DNA from: Planctomycetaceae bacterium
GTDB taxonomy: Bacteria; Planctomycetota; Planctomycetia; Pirellulales; Lacipirellulaceae
Reading direction: 5' to 3'
DNA length: 64,000 nt
NCBI GenBank assembly: GCA_002702655.1
Contig: PABB01000072.1
Span: forward strand, 64,001 to 128,000
This document shows, piece after piece, positions 37,648-46,052 of the stretch; position 1 is the first letter of the stretch, and each line of letters begins with the position of its first letter. Made by a program: the position numbers and the translations under genes. The notes beneath the pieces are model-generated. The model made no database searches and was not told where the DNA came from. It saw only the letters and a list, made by a program, of their open reading frames with translations.

Positions 37648-38592
37648 ATGTCAAAAGTCGCCAGTCTTGAAGATCGATTCGTCGGCTGCCTGCTAGGCCT
37701 GGCGGTCGGCGACGCTCTTGGCGCCTTCTTTGAGGGGCAGTCGACAGACTACATGACGCGGCACTATCGATCCGCGGCCGATTTGATCAACAATCCGCCG
37801 CCAGGCGAGCTGTGGTACACCGACGACACGCAAATGGCGATTGGCGTTGCGCGGACGCTGTCGGTTTGCGGGGCGATCGAAGAGAAATATCTGTGCCGTC
37901 AATTCGCTTCCAACTATGATCCAAATCGCGGTTACGGCGGCGGTGCACGCGCCGTCATCGAAGCGATGAGACACGGGCACGATCACAAATACCTCGCAGC
38001 GGACTACTTTCCGGGCGGGTCGTTCGGAAACGGCGCGGCAATGCGCGTCGCTCCGGTAGGATTGCTGTTCCGCGACGATCACGACGGCGTTTGGGAACAA
38101 GCACGACTGTCGGCGCTGCCCACCCACGTCCACCCGCTGGGAATCGAAGGCGCCCAGATCGTCGCGCTCGCCGTGGCGATGGCTTCTTCGGTCGACCAAC
38201 TCGACCGAGGCGTCTTCTTCGAGAACCTTGCCTCGCGGTGCGCGTCCCTTGAATACAGCGGACCGCTCGGTCGGGCTCGCCGTTTGGAGCACGTCCGCGA
38301 TCTGGGGCTGTTCGGCAACGGCATTGAGGCGACCGCGTCGGCGGTCACGGCAATCGCTGCATTCGGTCTCACGCCGGATTCGTACGAAGAGACGATAGGC
38401 AACGCCATCCTGCTCGGAGGCGACACCGACACCATCGCGGCGATGGCGGGAGCGATCAGCGGGGCCTACCTCGGCGTGCGAGCGATCCCCAGCCACTTGC
38501 TCGGCAAGCTGGAAGATCGCCACCAGGGGAGAACCTATATCGAGCAACTAGCAAAGAACTTATACGAGAAGTATGTGCAAACCGCCGAGTAA
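37648..38592 (+). CDS. ADP-ribosylglycohydrolase (DraG/ARH family)
   Basis: 314 residues. The two metal motifs of the family are present: WYTDDTQM (about residues 56-63) and LLGGDTDTIAAMAGAISGA (about 261-279). Members hydrolyse ADP-ribose from arginine or serine of proteins, or O-acetyl-ADP-ribose, with two Mg/Mn ions. It lies nine bases after the macro-like gene. The substrate class cannot be fixed from sequence alone. Confidence 0.92.
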   Translation: MSKVASLEDRFVGCLLGLAVGDALGAFFEGQSTDYMTRHYRSAADLINNPPPGELWYTDDTQMAIGVARTLSVCGAIEEKYLCRQFASNYDPNRGYGGGARAVIEAMRHGHDHKYLAADYFPGGSFGNGAAMRVAPVGLLFRDDHDGVWEQARLSALPTHVHPLGIEGAQIVALAVAMASSVDQLDRGVFFENLASRCASLEYSGPLGRARRLEHVRDLGLFGNGIEATASAVTAIAAFGLTPDSYEETIGNAILLGGDTDTIAAMAGAISGAYLGVRAIPSHLLGKLEDRHQGRTYIEQLAKNLYEKYVQTAE

Positions 38593-38618
38593 ACTGAGCG
38601 GCGACGAGGAATCAAATC

Positions 38619-39170
38619 ATGGATGCTCAAGCACTCAGGAAAATCAGTAAGCGTCTCAGCTATGTGCTGAGGCATCGCCCCGATTCGGTCGGACTCGTGT
38701 TGGGGGAGGGGGGCTGGGTCCGCGTCGACGACCTCCTCGCGGCGCTCGCCGGCAACGGCAAGGCGGTGTCCCAGCCTGTTCTGGTGCGGGTCGTCGTCGA
38801 GAACGACAAGCAGCGTTTTGAATTCTCAGAAGACGGGCTGCGGATTCGTGCCCGGCAAGGCCATTCCGCGAAAGTGGACCTCGGCTACCAGCCGGCGACG
38901 CCCCCCGACGTTCTCTACCACGGGACCGCCACCCGCCATCTCGACTCAATTCTCCAGCAGGGACTCGTCAAGGGCCGCCGTCATCACGTGCACATGTCGA
39001 CCAACAAGGAGACGATGCTCCAGGTCGGGATGCGGCATGGAAAACCCGTGCTGCTGTCGGTCGATGCAAAGCGGATGCTGGCTAACGGTCACCAGTTCTT
39101 TGTGACGGGCAACCACGTCTGGCTGACCGATCACGTCCCTCCTGAATACCTCAGCACAATTCCTGAGTAG
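38619..39170 (+). CDS. kptA: RNA 2'-phosphotransferase (Tpt1/KptA)
   Basis: 183 residues with the standard two lobes: LSYVLRHRPDSVGL at about 13-26, RARQGHS at about 77-83, LYHGTATR at about 104-111 and HHVHMSTNKE, and the NAD-site end VWLTDHVPPEYL. KptA moves a 2'-phosphate from RNA to NAD+, giving ADP-ribose 1'',2''-cyclic phosphate and nicotinamide; some members also ADP-ribosylate nucleic-acid ends. It is the last gene of the plus-strand island. In bacteria without tRNA splicing of this type its role is an open question; the rtcB remnant upstream suggests RNA repair. Confidence 0.95.
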   Translation: MDAQALRKISKRLSYVLRHRPDSVGLVLGEGGWVRVDDLLAALAGNGKAVSQPVLVRVVVENDKQRFEFSEDGLRIRARQGHSAKVDLGYQPATPPDVLYHGTATRHLDSILQQGLVKGRRHHVHMSTNKETMLQVGMRHGKPVLLSVDAKRMLANGHQFFVTGNHVWLTDHVPPEYLSTIPE

Positions 39171-39567
39171 CGCCGCCTTAGCCAACGCAGGCCCCCGCTG
39201 GCAGGGATCTACCGACGAGACCGTAAGCGGCCCGACCGCGCTTTTCGGGGAGAACTCCCTGGTGCTCCAGAAGGGGCTTCGTCTGCCGCGACCGAATTGC
39301 CTGTTTGGCACGCACGCGGAGGATTCCTGTTCGACGCAAGCCGCCGCGCTGGAATACGTCGATGTGTGCGTGCCTCTGTTGTCTGAGGCGTTGCGCCCCC
39401 GAGGTCCGGCTTGTCCTCAGATCTTCTCCGGTCATGAAGCCGCTTATGGAGAGGACATTTGTTATGGGTGCCGTCTCCCGCACCGAGGTGTCCGGGACGT
39501 CCCCGATGCACAATTCTTGCCCGATGCCGCCGAGAGCGCGGCAGTAGACGTCTGAACTCACGGCGGC
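39171..39567. other. Gene-free stretch at the right border of the NAD island
   Basis: About 400 bases between kptA and the convergent PfkB kinase gene. A 127-residue frame on the minus strand (39178-39561) and frames on the plus strand are open but match nothing I know. It could be debris of a mobile element marking the right island border. No copy of the 29807-29830 tRNA end was found here. Confidence 0.4.
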
Positions 39568-40758
39568 TCAGTGCCGGAAGTGACGCGTAGCATCTCGCGG
39601 GCCGACCCACGCGCCACTTTCTGCCGGCGCCCAGTCAGGGGCTGGAGCACTTTCGGTCCGCCGAGGCCAGTCGCTGGCGAGGCGCTGCTCTGTCTCCTCG
39701 AGAGTGCGTACGCCGCTGAGCGCATCGGGCGCCTCGACGCAACAGGCGCCCACTGCCACCGCCCTTGCCAGAGCTTCTTCTGGACCTGCCCCGTTTTGAA
39801 AAGCCGATAGGAACCCGGCAATCGTACAATCCCCAGCACCGGTCGTGCCCGCCACGTCAACCTGAAAGCAGGGCGCCAGGAGTTCCCGACAACGCCACAG
39901 GGGCTGCGGCTCTGGACGTCCGCGAAGTCCTCGTTCGCCCGATCGCAGATAGAGTCCCTGCTCGCCGAGTTTCAGGACGACGACCCGCGTCCCCAGTCCA
40001 AGCAGGCATTCAGCAAGGGCTCGAAGCGTCGCCGGATCGAGAACCTGTTCAACGCCGTCATTCGAAGTATCGCCGGATAGGTTTGGCGGCGCAACGTTCA
40101 CCTGCCGAAGCATGAAAGCAATCTCATCCAGGCTTGGCAAGAACAAATCGACGAACGGCAACACTCGCGCGAGCCATGCGTGCCAGTCGATCCTCCCGGC
40201 TGTCGATGACGGGTCCGGCATCGACATATCCAACGACGTCACGATGCCTCGCTGCTGCATCCCGCCAAGAAACTCCGCCAATCCTCGACCTTCGTCAGCA
40301 TGAATTGCTCGCATCAGTGGCGGGTAGCCGAAGTGCAGGAGGCCGACGTCATCCCATGCGGTCGTGTCGATCTCCGCCGCATGAAAGTCATCATTGGCGC
40401 CGGGACAATGAAGAAATGACCGGTCGACGTTTGGCGGGCTGATGACGATCGAGTAGCTCGTATTCGCGCCTTGCGCGACCAACATGTGGTCCGCCAGACC
40501 GGCGCCATTCTGGCTGAAGATATCCAACACCGCCCGGCCGAACAGATCGTCCCCAACCTTGCCGACGAGTTTGACCGACGTTCCCAACTTGTGCAGCGCG
40601 AGTCCCGTGTTCGAGACGACGCCGCCCGTTGCGCAATGCACTGGCCCCGTCAGGTAGAGTTGTCCGGGCTCGATCTGGCTGGCGCCGTCGGCCAAAGGCG
40701 GAATCAGATCCAGACACACATGGCCGGCCACAACGATTGTCGACTGCGAGGTGCTCAC
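39568..40758 (-). CDS. PfkB-family carbohydrate kinase
   Basis: 396 residues from a GTG start. Ribokinase-fold marks: GHVCLDLIPPL and CATGGVVSNTGLALHKLG at the N-terminus, VGDDLFG, and the anion hole/catalytic base motif GTTGAGDCTIAGFL with its aspartate near residue 311. It would phosphorylate a sugar or sugar-acid with ATP. It is the last gene of a minus-strand sugar cluster that also has an aldolase-like protein and a xylose-isomerase-like protein. An extension of about 40 residues follows the kinase core and is low in conservation. Confidence 0.9.
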   Translation of the reverse strand: MSTSQSTIVVAGHVCLDLIPPLADGASQIEPGQLYLTGPVHCATGGVVSNTGLALHKLGTSVKLVGKVGDDLFGRAVLDIFSQNGAGLADHMLVAQGANTSYSIVISPPNVDRSFLHCPGANDDFHAAEIDTTAWDDVGLLHFGYPPLMRAIHADEGRGLAEFLGGMQQRGIVTSLDMSMPDPSSTAGRIDWHAWLARVLPFVDLFLPSLDEIAFMLRQVNVAPPNLSGDTSNDGVEQVLDPATLRALAECLLGLGTRVVVLKLGEQGLYLRSGERGLRGRPEPQPLWRCRELLAPCFQVDVAGTTGAGDCTIAGFLSAFQNGAGPEEALARAVAVGACCVEAPDALSGVRTLEETEQRLASDWPRRTESAPAPDWAPAESGAWVGPRDATRHFRH

Positions 40759-40905
40759 AAGCGTCTCGATTGGGGGACTTCCGATATCTCAACTCCGCCA
40801 TCGATGCACCGAGAGACAAGCGATCCGATGGGGACGCAGCCCGCTACGCGACCCGTGCGAGTCACAGCCTGGGCCGACGGCTCGTCGGGAACGGCCGGAT
40901 CGACG

Positions 40906-41916
40906 CTAGGTTGCATCGTAGCTTGACTCCCGTGGCGTGGCCTGAAGGTCTTCTGCCAACGACCTGCGAGGAGAGACTCCGACTGTCGCCAGCTCGTTAT
41001 GATACGATCGCACCAAATCCGCGGCGTCGTGCGCCGCGCCGTCCGCAAGCCAGCGGAGGTGCTTAATGAACGTGAGCTGATGTTCGCTGTTGTTGATCAT
41101 GCGGCCGTATAGTGCGGCCCGCGCACCGTACTTCTTGGCTTCCTGCAGTTGCAGAAAGGCGTCGTACGTCGTGCCCGCTGCTCCGCCGAGTATGCCGACA
41201 ATCAACGATGGGTCGTAACTCGTAAGCGCCTCCATCGCCTCCGGACCATTGTAGGCTATCTTGAGAAAGAGCGGGCGACCGCCGCCGCTGACGCCCGCCA
41301 ACGCGCGTGCAATCGAATCGTTCACAAACCGACCGATATTGGCAATTGCCTGCATCGGCGCGTTGGGATTGAACACCTCCAGAAAATGGCGAAATCCCTT
41401 CCGCTCCGCTTCCCGGCGAAAGTCGCGGTAAGCCGCCAACGTCTCCAGGTCTCGAGTCGGGCAGTTGTTAAGCGTGATCGAATAGAGCCCCAAGTCAGCT
41501 CCTCGCCGCCGCTCGTCGGGACCGCAGTCCGCCTTGCCGCACATGGCATGGTTGATGCTCGCGGTGCGAAATGGCCGTGAAGGCTGGTTCGCATACAGGC
41601 CGCCCGTCGGCAGCCAAATGTCGGTGGAATCGTTGGCTCGGACAGCAGGGGTGACTGGGCTTCCATCGAAAATGCGTTCGTTGAGCGTCAGAAGGTCATT
41701 CGAGCTGGCGCTCATCAACATGATGTCGATGAGCCCCTGGGAGACGTTATCTCGCATCTGCTGCCGATACTCGGCAAGAGTGCGCGCTCGGTCGCCGTTT
41801 CGCCCTGTTGCCGCCAGGCCAAACGCCATGTCGGCATCTTTGGCATCAGCGAGAATGAAATCCGTGCAGTTCGAATCGCTGCGAATCCTAGCAATCTTTT
41901 CGTCGAGAGATTTCAT
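40906..41916 (-). CDS. Class I aldolase-like TIM-barrel protein
   Basis: 336 residues. The alternation FILADAKDADMAFG, LFLKIAYNGPEAM, SLIVGILGGAAGTTYDAFLQLQEAKKYGARAALYGRMINNSE is that of a TIM barrel ending in a phosphate-binding GG site, and the lysine in LFLKIAY sits where the Schiff-base lysine of class I aldolases would be. Cluster position between a sugar isomerase and a PfkB kinase fits an aldolase that cleaves a ketose phosphate. This is structure-pattern inference; I cannot name the family. Confidence 0.6.
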   Translation of the reverse strand: MKSLDEKIARIRSDSNCTDFILADAKDADMAFGLAATGRNGDRARTLAEYRQQMRDNVSQGLIDIMLMSASSNDLLTLNERIFDGSPVTPAVRANDSTDIWLPTGGLYANQPSRPFRTASINHAMCGKADCGPDERRRGADLGLYSITLNNCPTRDLETLAAYRDFRREAERKGFRHFLEVFNPNAPMQAIANIGRFVNDSIARALAGVSGGGRPLFLKIAYNGPEAMEALTSYDPSLIVGILGGAAGTTYDAFLQLQEAKKYGARAALYGRMINNSEHQLTFIKHLRWLADGAAHDAADLVRSYHNELATVGVSPRRSLAEDLQATPRESSYDAT

Positions 41917-41998
41917 GCAAACTTCAGATTGCTCTGGCGGATCGATACTCGCGTTACCGCCGCGTGATCAGCATGCTGTCGCCGCGGAACGGCGACAA

Positions 41999-43096
41999 CT
42001 AGACTTTCGCAGCTGATTGCAGCTGTTGCGGAGCGGCGCCTTCGAAGACGCGTGCTGACACGCCAAGCAGGTGGCGCAGCGTGTAGGCCTCGAGCTCTTC
42101 GTAGTTGCGATCTGCGATCAACTGGTCCTGCAAGGCCGTGTCGGTCGTGCGGACTTTGTCGAGAAGATGGAGGAAGAACTCGCGACTGTTGGCTAAGTGT
42201 GCCATCGAGCCGTCCTGCTTCTGCGTGCGCATCAACTTCACGTCCAACCCAATGAACTCGCCACGACGGCCGAAGCCGTTCTGTTCCAAGACTCGTACTT
42301 GGTTGTAGGCGGAGCGCAAGTTGGCTGCGCCAAACGACTTGTCCTGGTCGAATTTCAGCCCGTTCTGATCGTTCAAATGAACGCTGGCGAGCTTGTCGTG
42401 CGCCAACGCAAATGCCATTTCATCCGACGGATCCAGGCCGGCCAAAACCGCATGGGCGGTCTCGATCAGGCCGCTCACTCGCGACGGATCGGCCGACTGG
42501 TACGCGAGAGCAATCGCGTGGCCGATGGTCGGCACGTACGCGTGGTCCATCGGCTCGTTGGGTTTCGGCTCAATCCACACTTGAATCGAGTCGTCGTATT
42601 CCAAGAGCAGATTCACGGCGTCCAGAATTCGCGCATAGGCAGTTTTGGCGTTCTTCGACTCTCGCACATACGAGCCCTCGCGGGCCAGCCAGAGCACGAT
42701 GTTGGGCGTCTCGATTTCGCGGGCAATGTCGATCGCCTTGACAGATCGGTCGAGGGCGTACTGACGCTCTGCCGGGCTGTTCGAGGTGTACCCGCCGTCG
42801 ATGGTGCGCGGATCGAACCAGAGCCGAGGCGCCACGAATTCGGCGACGAGGCCGTGGTCGCGAAGGGCCTGGCCAACCTCTCGCGCTCGCTTGATGATTT
42901 GCAGGTGCTCCAGTCCGTCGAGCCCCTCGACAACGTCATCGTCGTGAAACTGCACCCCCTCAAAACCGAGCGGGCGATACCAGCCGAGCTTCTCTTCGAG
43001 CGTGTACGGAGAACGAACCTCGGGCCCGAACGGGTCAGCTCCTTCGCTGATGTTCCACGGCCCGAATGAAAAGCGGTATTGAGTGAGGTCGCTCAC
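41999..43096 (-). CDS. Xylose-isomerase-like sugar isomerase
   Basis: 365 residues from a GTG at 43096, chosen because AAGGA stands eight bases before it; the longer frame to 43189 would run into the upstream gene. Xylose isomerase marks are present: GVQFHDDDVV with the catalytic histidine, IEPKPNEP for metal and lysine, HLNDQNG and the C-terminal GLDVKLMRTQ. It interconverts an aldose and a ketose using two divalent metals. A XylR-type regulator gene in the same cluster supports a pentose such as xylose as substrate. Confidence 0.88.
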   Translation of the reverse strand: MSDLTQYRFSFGPWNISEGADPFGPEVRSPYTLEEKLGWYRPLGFEGVQFHDDDVVEGLDGLEHLQIIKRAREVGQALRDHGLVAEFVAPRLWFDPRTIDGGYTSNSPAERQYALDRSVKAIDIAREIETPNIVLWLAREGSYVRESKNAKTAYARILDAVNLLLEYDDSIQVWIEPKPNEPMDHAYVPTIGHAIALAYQSADPSRVSGLIETAHAVLAGLDPSDEMAFALAHDKLASVHLNDQNGLKFDQDKSFGAANLRSAYNQVRVLEQNGFGRRGEFIGLDVKLMRTQKQDGSMAHLANSREFFLHLLDKVRTTDTALQDQLIADRNYEELEAYTLRHLLGVSARVFEGAAPQQLQSAAKV

Positions 43097-43158
43097 GGGT
43101 TCGATCCTTACGTGCAATGAAGTTCTGGCTGATAGCAGCGGTAAAACGGGCCCGGGGC

Positions 43159-44421
43159 TTAGACAAACGCGCCATTCTCGAATTCGCAAACCACGCCGTC
43201 ATATTGTGCGGTGGCGCCGGTTACGGTGAAGGCAATCGCGTTGTGCCCGATTTCACCAGTACATGACGGCTGCGTTCGGTGACGGACGCAATGGTTAAAG
43301 ATACGCATCTCGTGGGCGTAGCTGTAGGTTCGCAGCCCCCCGCCGCTGCGATCGGCCTCAGCCGCTTGCAGATCGGCCGTCGGCGACTCGACGCCGGCGA
43401 TCTCAATATCGCCCAGTCGCTCGATGGGAATCCGAGTTTCTTTTCGATTGCGGTCGTAGAGGAACATCTCCTGTTCCGCCGTGATGCGCAGTGCGGCTTC
43501 GCTCCCGAGCAGTAACTCGCCATAGCTCCAACCGTAATTCAGCCCCTGGTGAAAATCCTGCGAGAATCGCACGATCGTGTCATTCTCAAACAGATACTCA
43601 GCCGTACAGATGTCGTGCGTTTCACGTTGATCGTCGTACCGAATGGCGCCCATACCGGCAACGCGCTTAGCTTTCATTTCTCCAAGCAGCCAACTCGACG
43701 CGTCAAGTTGATGGGTGCCATTCTCGGTGATGAGCCCATGGCCATACTGTCGATAAAGCCGCCAGTTGATCAGATGGTTGAGCGTCGGAAACCCCCACCT
43801 GCTGAAGTCCTGCTCAAGTTCCGGCAGCGGCCGAGTCCAATCAGCCCAACGATCCCAGAAAGCGTCGATGCGCAACACCTCGCCGATCAAGCCCTCATCG
43901 CGCACCAACCGTTCGGCAAGGTAGTAGAGTGGATTGCTGCGCCGTTGCTGTCCGATCTGCAGCACGCAGTTGTTCTTGTCCCGCGCGGCGATCATGCCGC
44001 GAGCCTGCTCCGTGGAGAACGCCATGGGCTTCTCGCAGAACACATCGACTCCGGCGTTCATCGCTGCGATCGATGCCTCGGCGTGAGTGTGCTCAGGCAA
44101 CGCGACGAGCACGGCTTGCAGGTCGCCTTCCTGAGCTAGCATTTCGTTCCAGTCGTCGTACACGCGAGCGTCCGGCGCCAGTTGCTTTGCCGCGGCAACG
44201 CGAGTCGGATTGATCTCGCAAATCGCAGTCAGCTTCGCTCCAGGAGTCTTCAGCAACCAACCGGCATCCCAACAGCCCTGCCCGCCGGCGCCGACAAGCG
44301 CGAAGTGGAGTTTCTCGCTCGCAGCGCCCGATTGCGTTGCCGCATTCGCTGAGGTCAAGGCGCCGGCCGCACCAGCAGCAGCCGCTGCCTGCAAGAAGTT
44401 GCGTCGATCGATCGTAGACAC
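43159..44421 (-). CDS. Gfo/Idh/MocA-family oxidoreductase, Tat-exported
   Basis: 420 residues from a GTG start. A Tat signal (DRRNFLQAAAAAG) precedes the Rossmann motif HFALVGAGGQG and the family motif CEKPMAF with its lysine. It lies between a XylR-type regulator and a xylose-isomerase-like gene, so a periplasmic sugar or glycoside oxidation that feeds the isomerase is a fair guess. It is not closely related to the two triad oxidoreductases at 24980 and 51239. Confidence 0.9.
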   Translation of the reverse strand: MSTIDRRNFLQAAAAAGAAGALTSANAATQSGAASEKLHFALVGAGGQGCWDAGWLLKTPGAKLTAICEINPTRVAAAKQLAPDARVYDDWNEMLAQEGDLQAVLVALPEHTHAEASIAAMNAGVDVFCEKPMAFSTEQARGMIAARDKNNCVLQIGQQRRSNPLYYLAERLVRDEGLIGEVLRIDAFWDRWADWTRPLPELEQDFSRWGFPTLNHLINWRLYRQYGHGLITENGTHQLDASSWLLGEMKAKRVAGMGAIRYDDQRETHDICTAEYLFENDTIVRFSQDFHQGLNYGWSYGELLLGSEAALRITAEQEMFLYDRNRKETRIPIERLGDIEIAGVESPTADLQAAEADRSGGGLRTYSYAHEMRIFNHCVRHRTQPSCTGEIGHNAIAFTVTGATAQYDGVVCEFENGAFV

Positions 44422-44512
44422 GGGGGGACCTTTCAGAGGATGAGGCGAGTTTTCCGAGAGGGTAGGGCGGTGCGTTAGTTCTTAAACCTCGCGGCACATC
44501 ACGAAACGTTCT

Positions 44513-45694
44513 CTAGGGTTTTGTATCGTGGCCGCGCTGAGCCTCGCGACGGATCTGTCCCGGCGTCTTGCCCAACGCCCGACGCAGCAATGCGGAGAAG
44601 TACTGCACGGATGATACGCCCACGAGATTGACGATTTCCTTGATCGGTATCGTGGTGGTCGCCAACAAACGCTGTGCAGCGTCGACCTGAACGCGGCGGA
44701 TCTCCGCATGAATTGATCGGCCAAGCGCCTCGCGGAATCGCGCTTCCAGGGTGGACCGGGACATCTGCGATGCGTTGAGGACGTCTTTCACAGTGATTGG
44801 ATCGCAGGCTCGCCGCCGAATGAATCGCAATGCGTCGGCGATGTCGGGATCGTTCACGGCCAAGACGTCCGTCGATTGACGGGTCACGATCCCCACGGGC
44901 GGGACGACGAGCGAGCGGCTCGAGGGTTTCTCGCCGCACATCATTCGATCGAGTAGCGCCGCCGCGTCGTAGCCGATTCGCCTCGCGCCTTGCTCGATGC
45001 TGGTCAGCCGGGGCTGCGTCAACTCGCACATCACGTCGTCGTTGTCGACTCCGACGATCGCCACGTCCTCCGGAACGCGCCGCCCGGCCGCGCGACAGGC
45101 CTGAGCCACGTGCCGCGCACGCGCGTCGTTGCAGGCCATCAACCCCACCGGAGTCTGTAGCGACTCCAGCCAGCGCTGTAGCGCGTCTTGCGATTCGCGC
45201 CAACGTCGAGACGGTGCGTAGCGTCCGAAGAAGATCTCGCACGGGTACCCCGTCGATTCGATGTGGGATTGAAATGCCTCTGCTCGTTCGCGAACCCAGC
45301 CATTGGCACGATTGGGCGGCTCGCCGCAGTAAGCGAAGCGGCGTAGTCCCAGGTCCTGCAAGTGCGTCGCCGCGAGTTGGGCAATCGCTTTGTTATCGGT
45401 TCTCACGTAGGGTATGTCGGCGTCGCCCGCGTAGTAGCCATAGCCGCCGCCGACCCCGACCACGGCAACGTCGATGCGGCCGACTGCTCTGGCAATCTTC
45501 CGATCGTCGAAATTGGCGATGATCCCGTCGCCTCCCCAGGCTTTCAGGTCAGGCAGACGCGAGACGGGGTCTTCTTCTGCGTACAGCGACCATGCGAGCC
45601 GCTGTTGCTGAACGTACGCGGCCACGCCGCGAACGATTTGGCGATCATACGGTCGAGCAGGATCTACGATCAGAGCGACTTCGCGTCGTTGCAT
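44513..45694 (-). CDS. XylR-type transcriptional regulator (LacI-like sensor plus AraC DNA-binding domain)
   Basis: 393 residues. The N-terminal two thirds are a periplasmic-binding-protein-like sugar sensor (GVAAYVQQQRLAWSLYAEED; VGVDNDDVMCELTQPRLTSIE), the last 100 residues an AraC double helix-turn-helix (VKDVLNASQMSRSTLEARF; IKEIVNLVGVSSVQYFSALLRR). This order is that of E. coli XylR. As first gene of the minus-strand cluster it probably activates the oxidoreductase, isomerase, aldolase and kinase genes when the sugar is present. Confidence 0.92.
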   Translation of the reverse strand: MQRREVALIVDPARPYDRQIVRGVAAYVQQQRLAWSLYAEEDPVSRLPDLKAWGGDGIIANFDDRKIARAVGRIDVAVVGVGGGYGYYAGDADIPYVRTDNKAIAQLAATHLQDLGLRRFAYCGEPPNRANGWVRERAEAFQSHIESTGYPCEIFFGRYAPSRRWRESQDALQRWLESLQTPVGLMACNDARARHVAQACRAAGRRVPEDVAIVGVDNDDVMCELTQPRLTSIEQGARRIGYDAAALLDRMMCGEKPSSRSLVVPPVGIVTRQSTDVLAVNDPDIADALRFIRRRACDPITVKDVLNASQMSRSTLEARFREALGRSIHAEIRRVQVDAAQRLLATTTIPIKEIVNLVGVSSVQYFSALLRRALGKTPGQIRREAQRGHDTKP

Positions 45695-46052
45695 GTGACA
45701 AGTTCCCGCCCATTCACAGAAATAACAAGCGGCGAGTGTCGCGAAAACAGAGCAAACGATATATCACAAAAACTTTGCAGGATATCTTAACTTCCCGCGG
45801 GTATCCTGGATAGCATGAGGCTTGCCGACTGAACCGCCGCACAATCAAACGGTTGTGCGGCGTGGCATGCCTTGCGACTTGCCGAAACCACTTTTCGTCT
45901 TATCGACAACGCACTCCAACTCGCACCGCGGGCCACTGGAGTTGAGATGGTCCGCACTTAGCACTGGCAGTGGAGACGACTGCGCGGCATTCCTGGCGGT
46001 CGAGGTGACTCGGCGCCGATTGTCCGGAGCAGCTCACACCTAGGAGGCACGC
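45695..46052. other. Divergent intergenic region with a strong hairpin
   Basis: About 360 bases between the XylR-type regulator gene and a PEP-CTERM gene. AT-rich stretches near 45750-45785 (TATCACAAAAACTTTGCAGG) are the best place for the regulator promoter. A perfect hairpin lies at 45835-45862. The plus-strand gene has a strong AGGAGG ribosome site just before 46053. Confidence 0.45.
45835..45862. repeat. Perfect 10-bp hairpin in a divergent promoter region
   Basis: CGCCGCACAA / TTGTGCGGCG with an 8-base loop. It is not just downstream of any gene, so a simple terminator role is unlikely unless transcripts come from outside. It could form in the 5' leader of the PEP-CTERM transcript, or be a protein binding site. 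Confidence 0.5.

Noticed and set aside
39178-39561. 127-residue minus-strand frame as a transposase remnant
   Set aside because: No transposase motif or terminal inverted repeat could be recognised; left as unassigned sequence.
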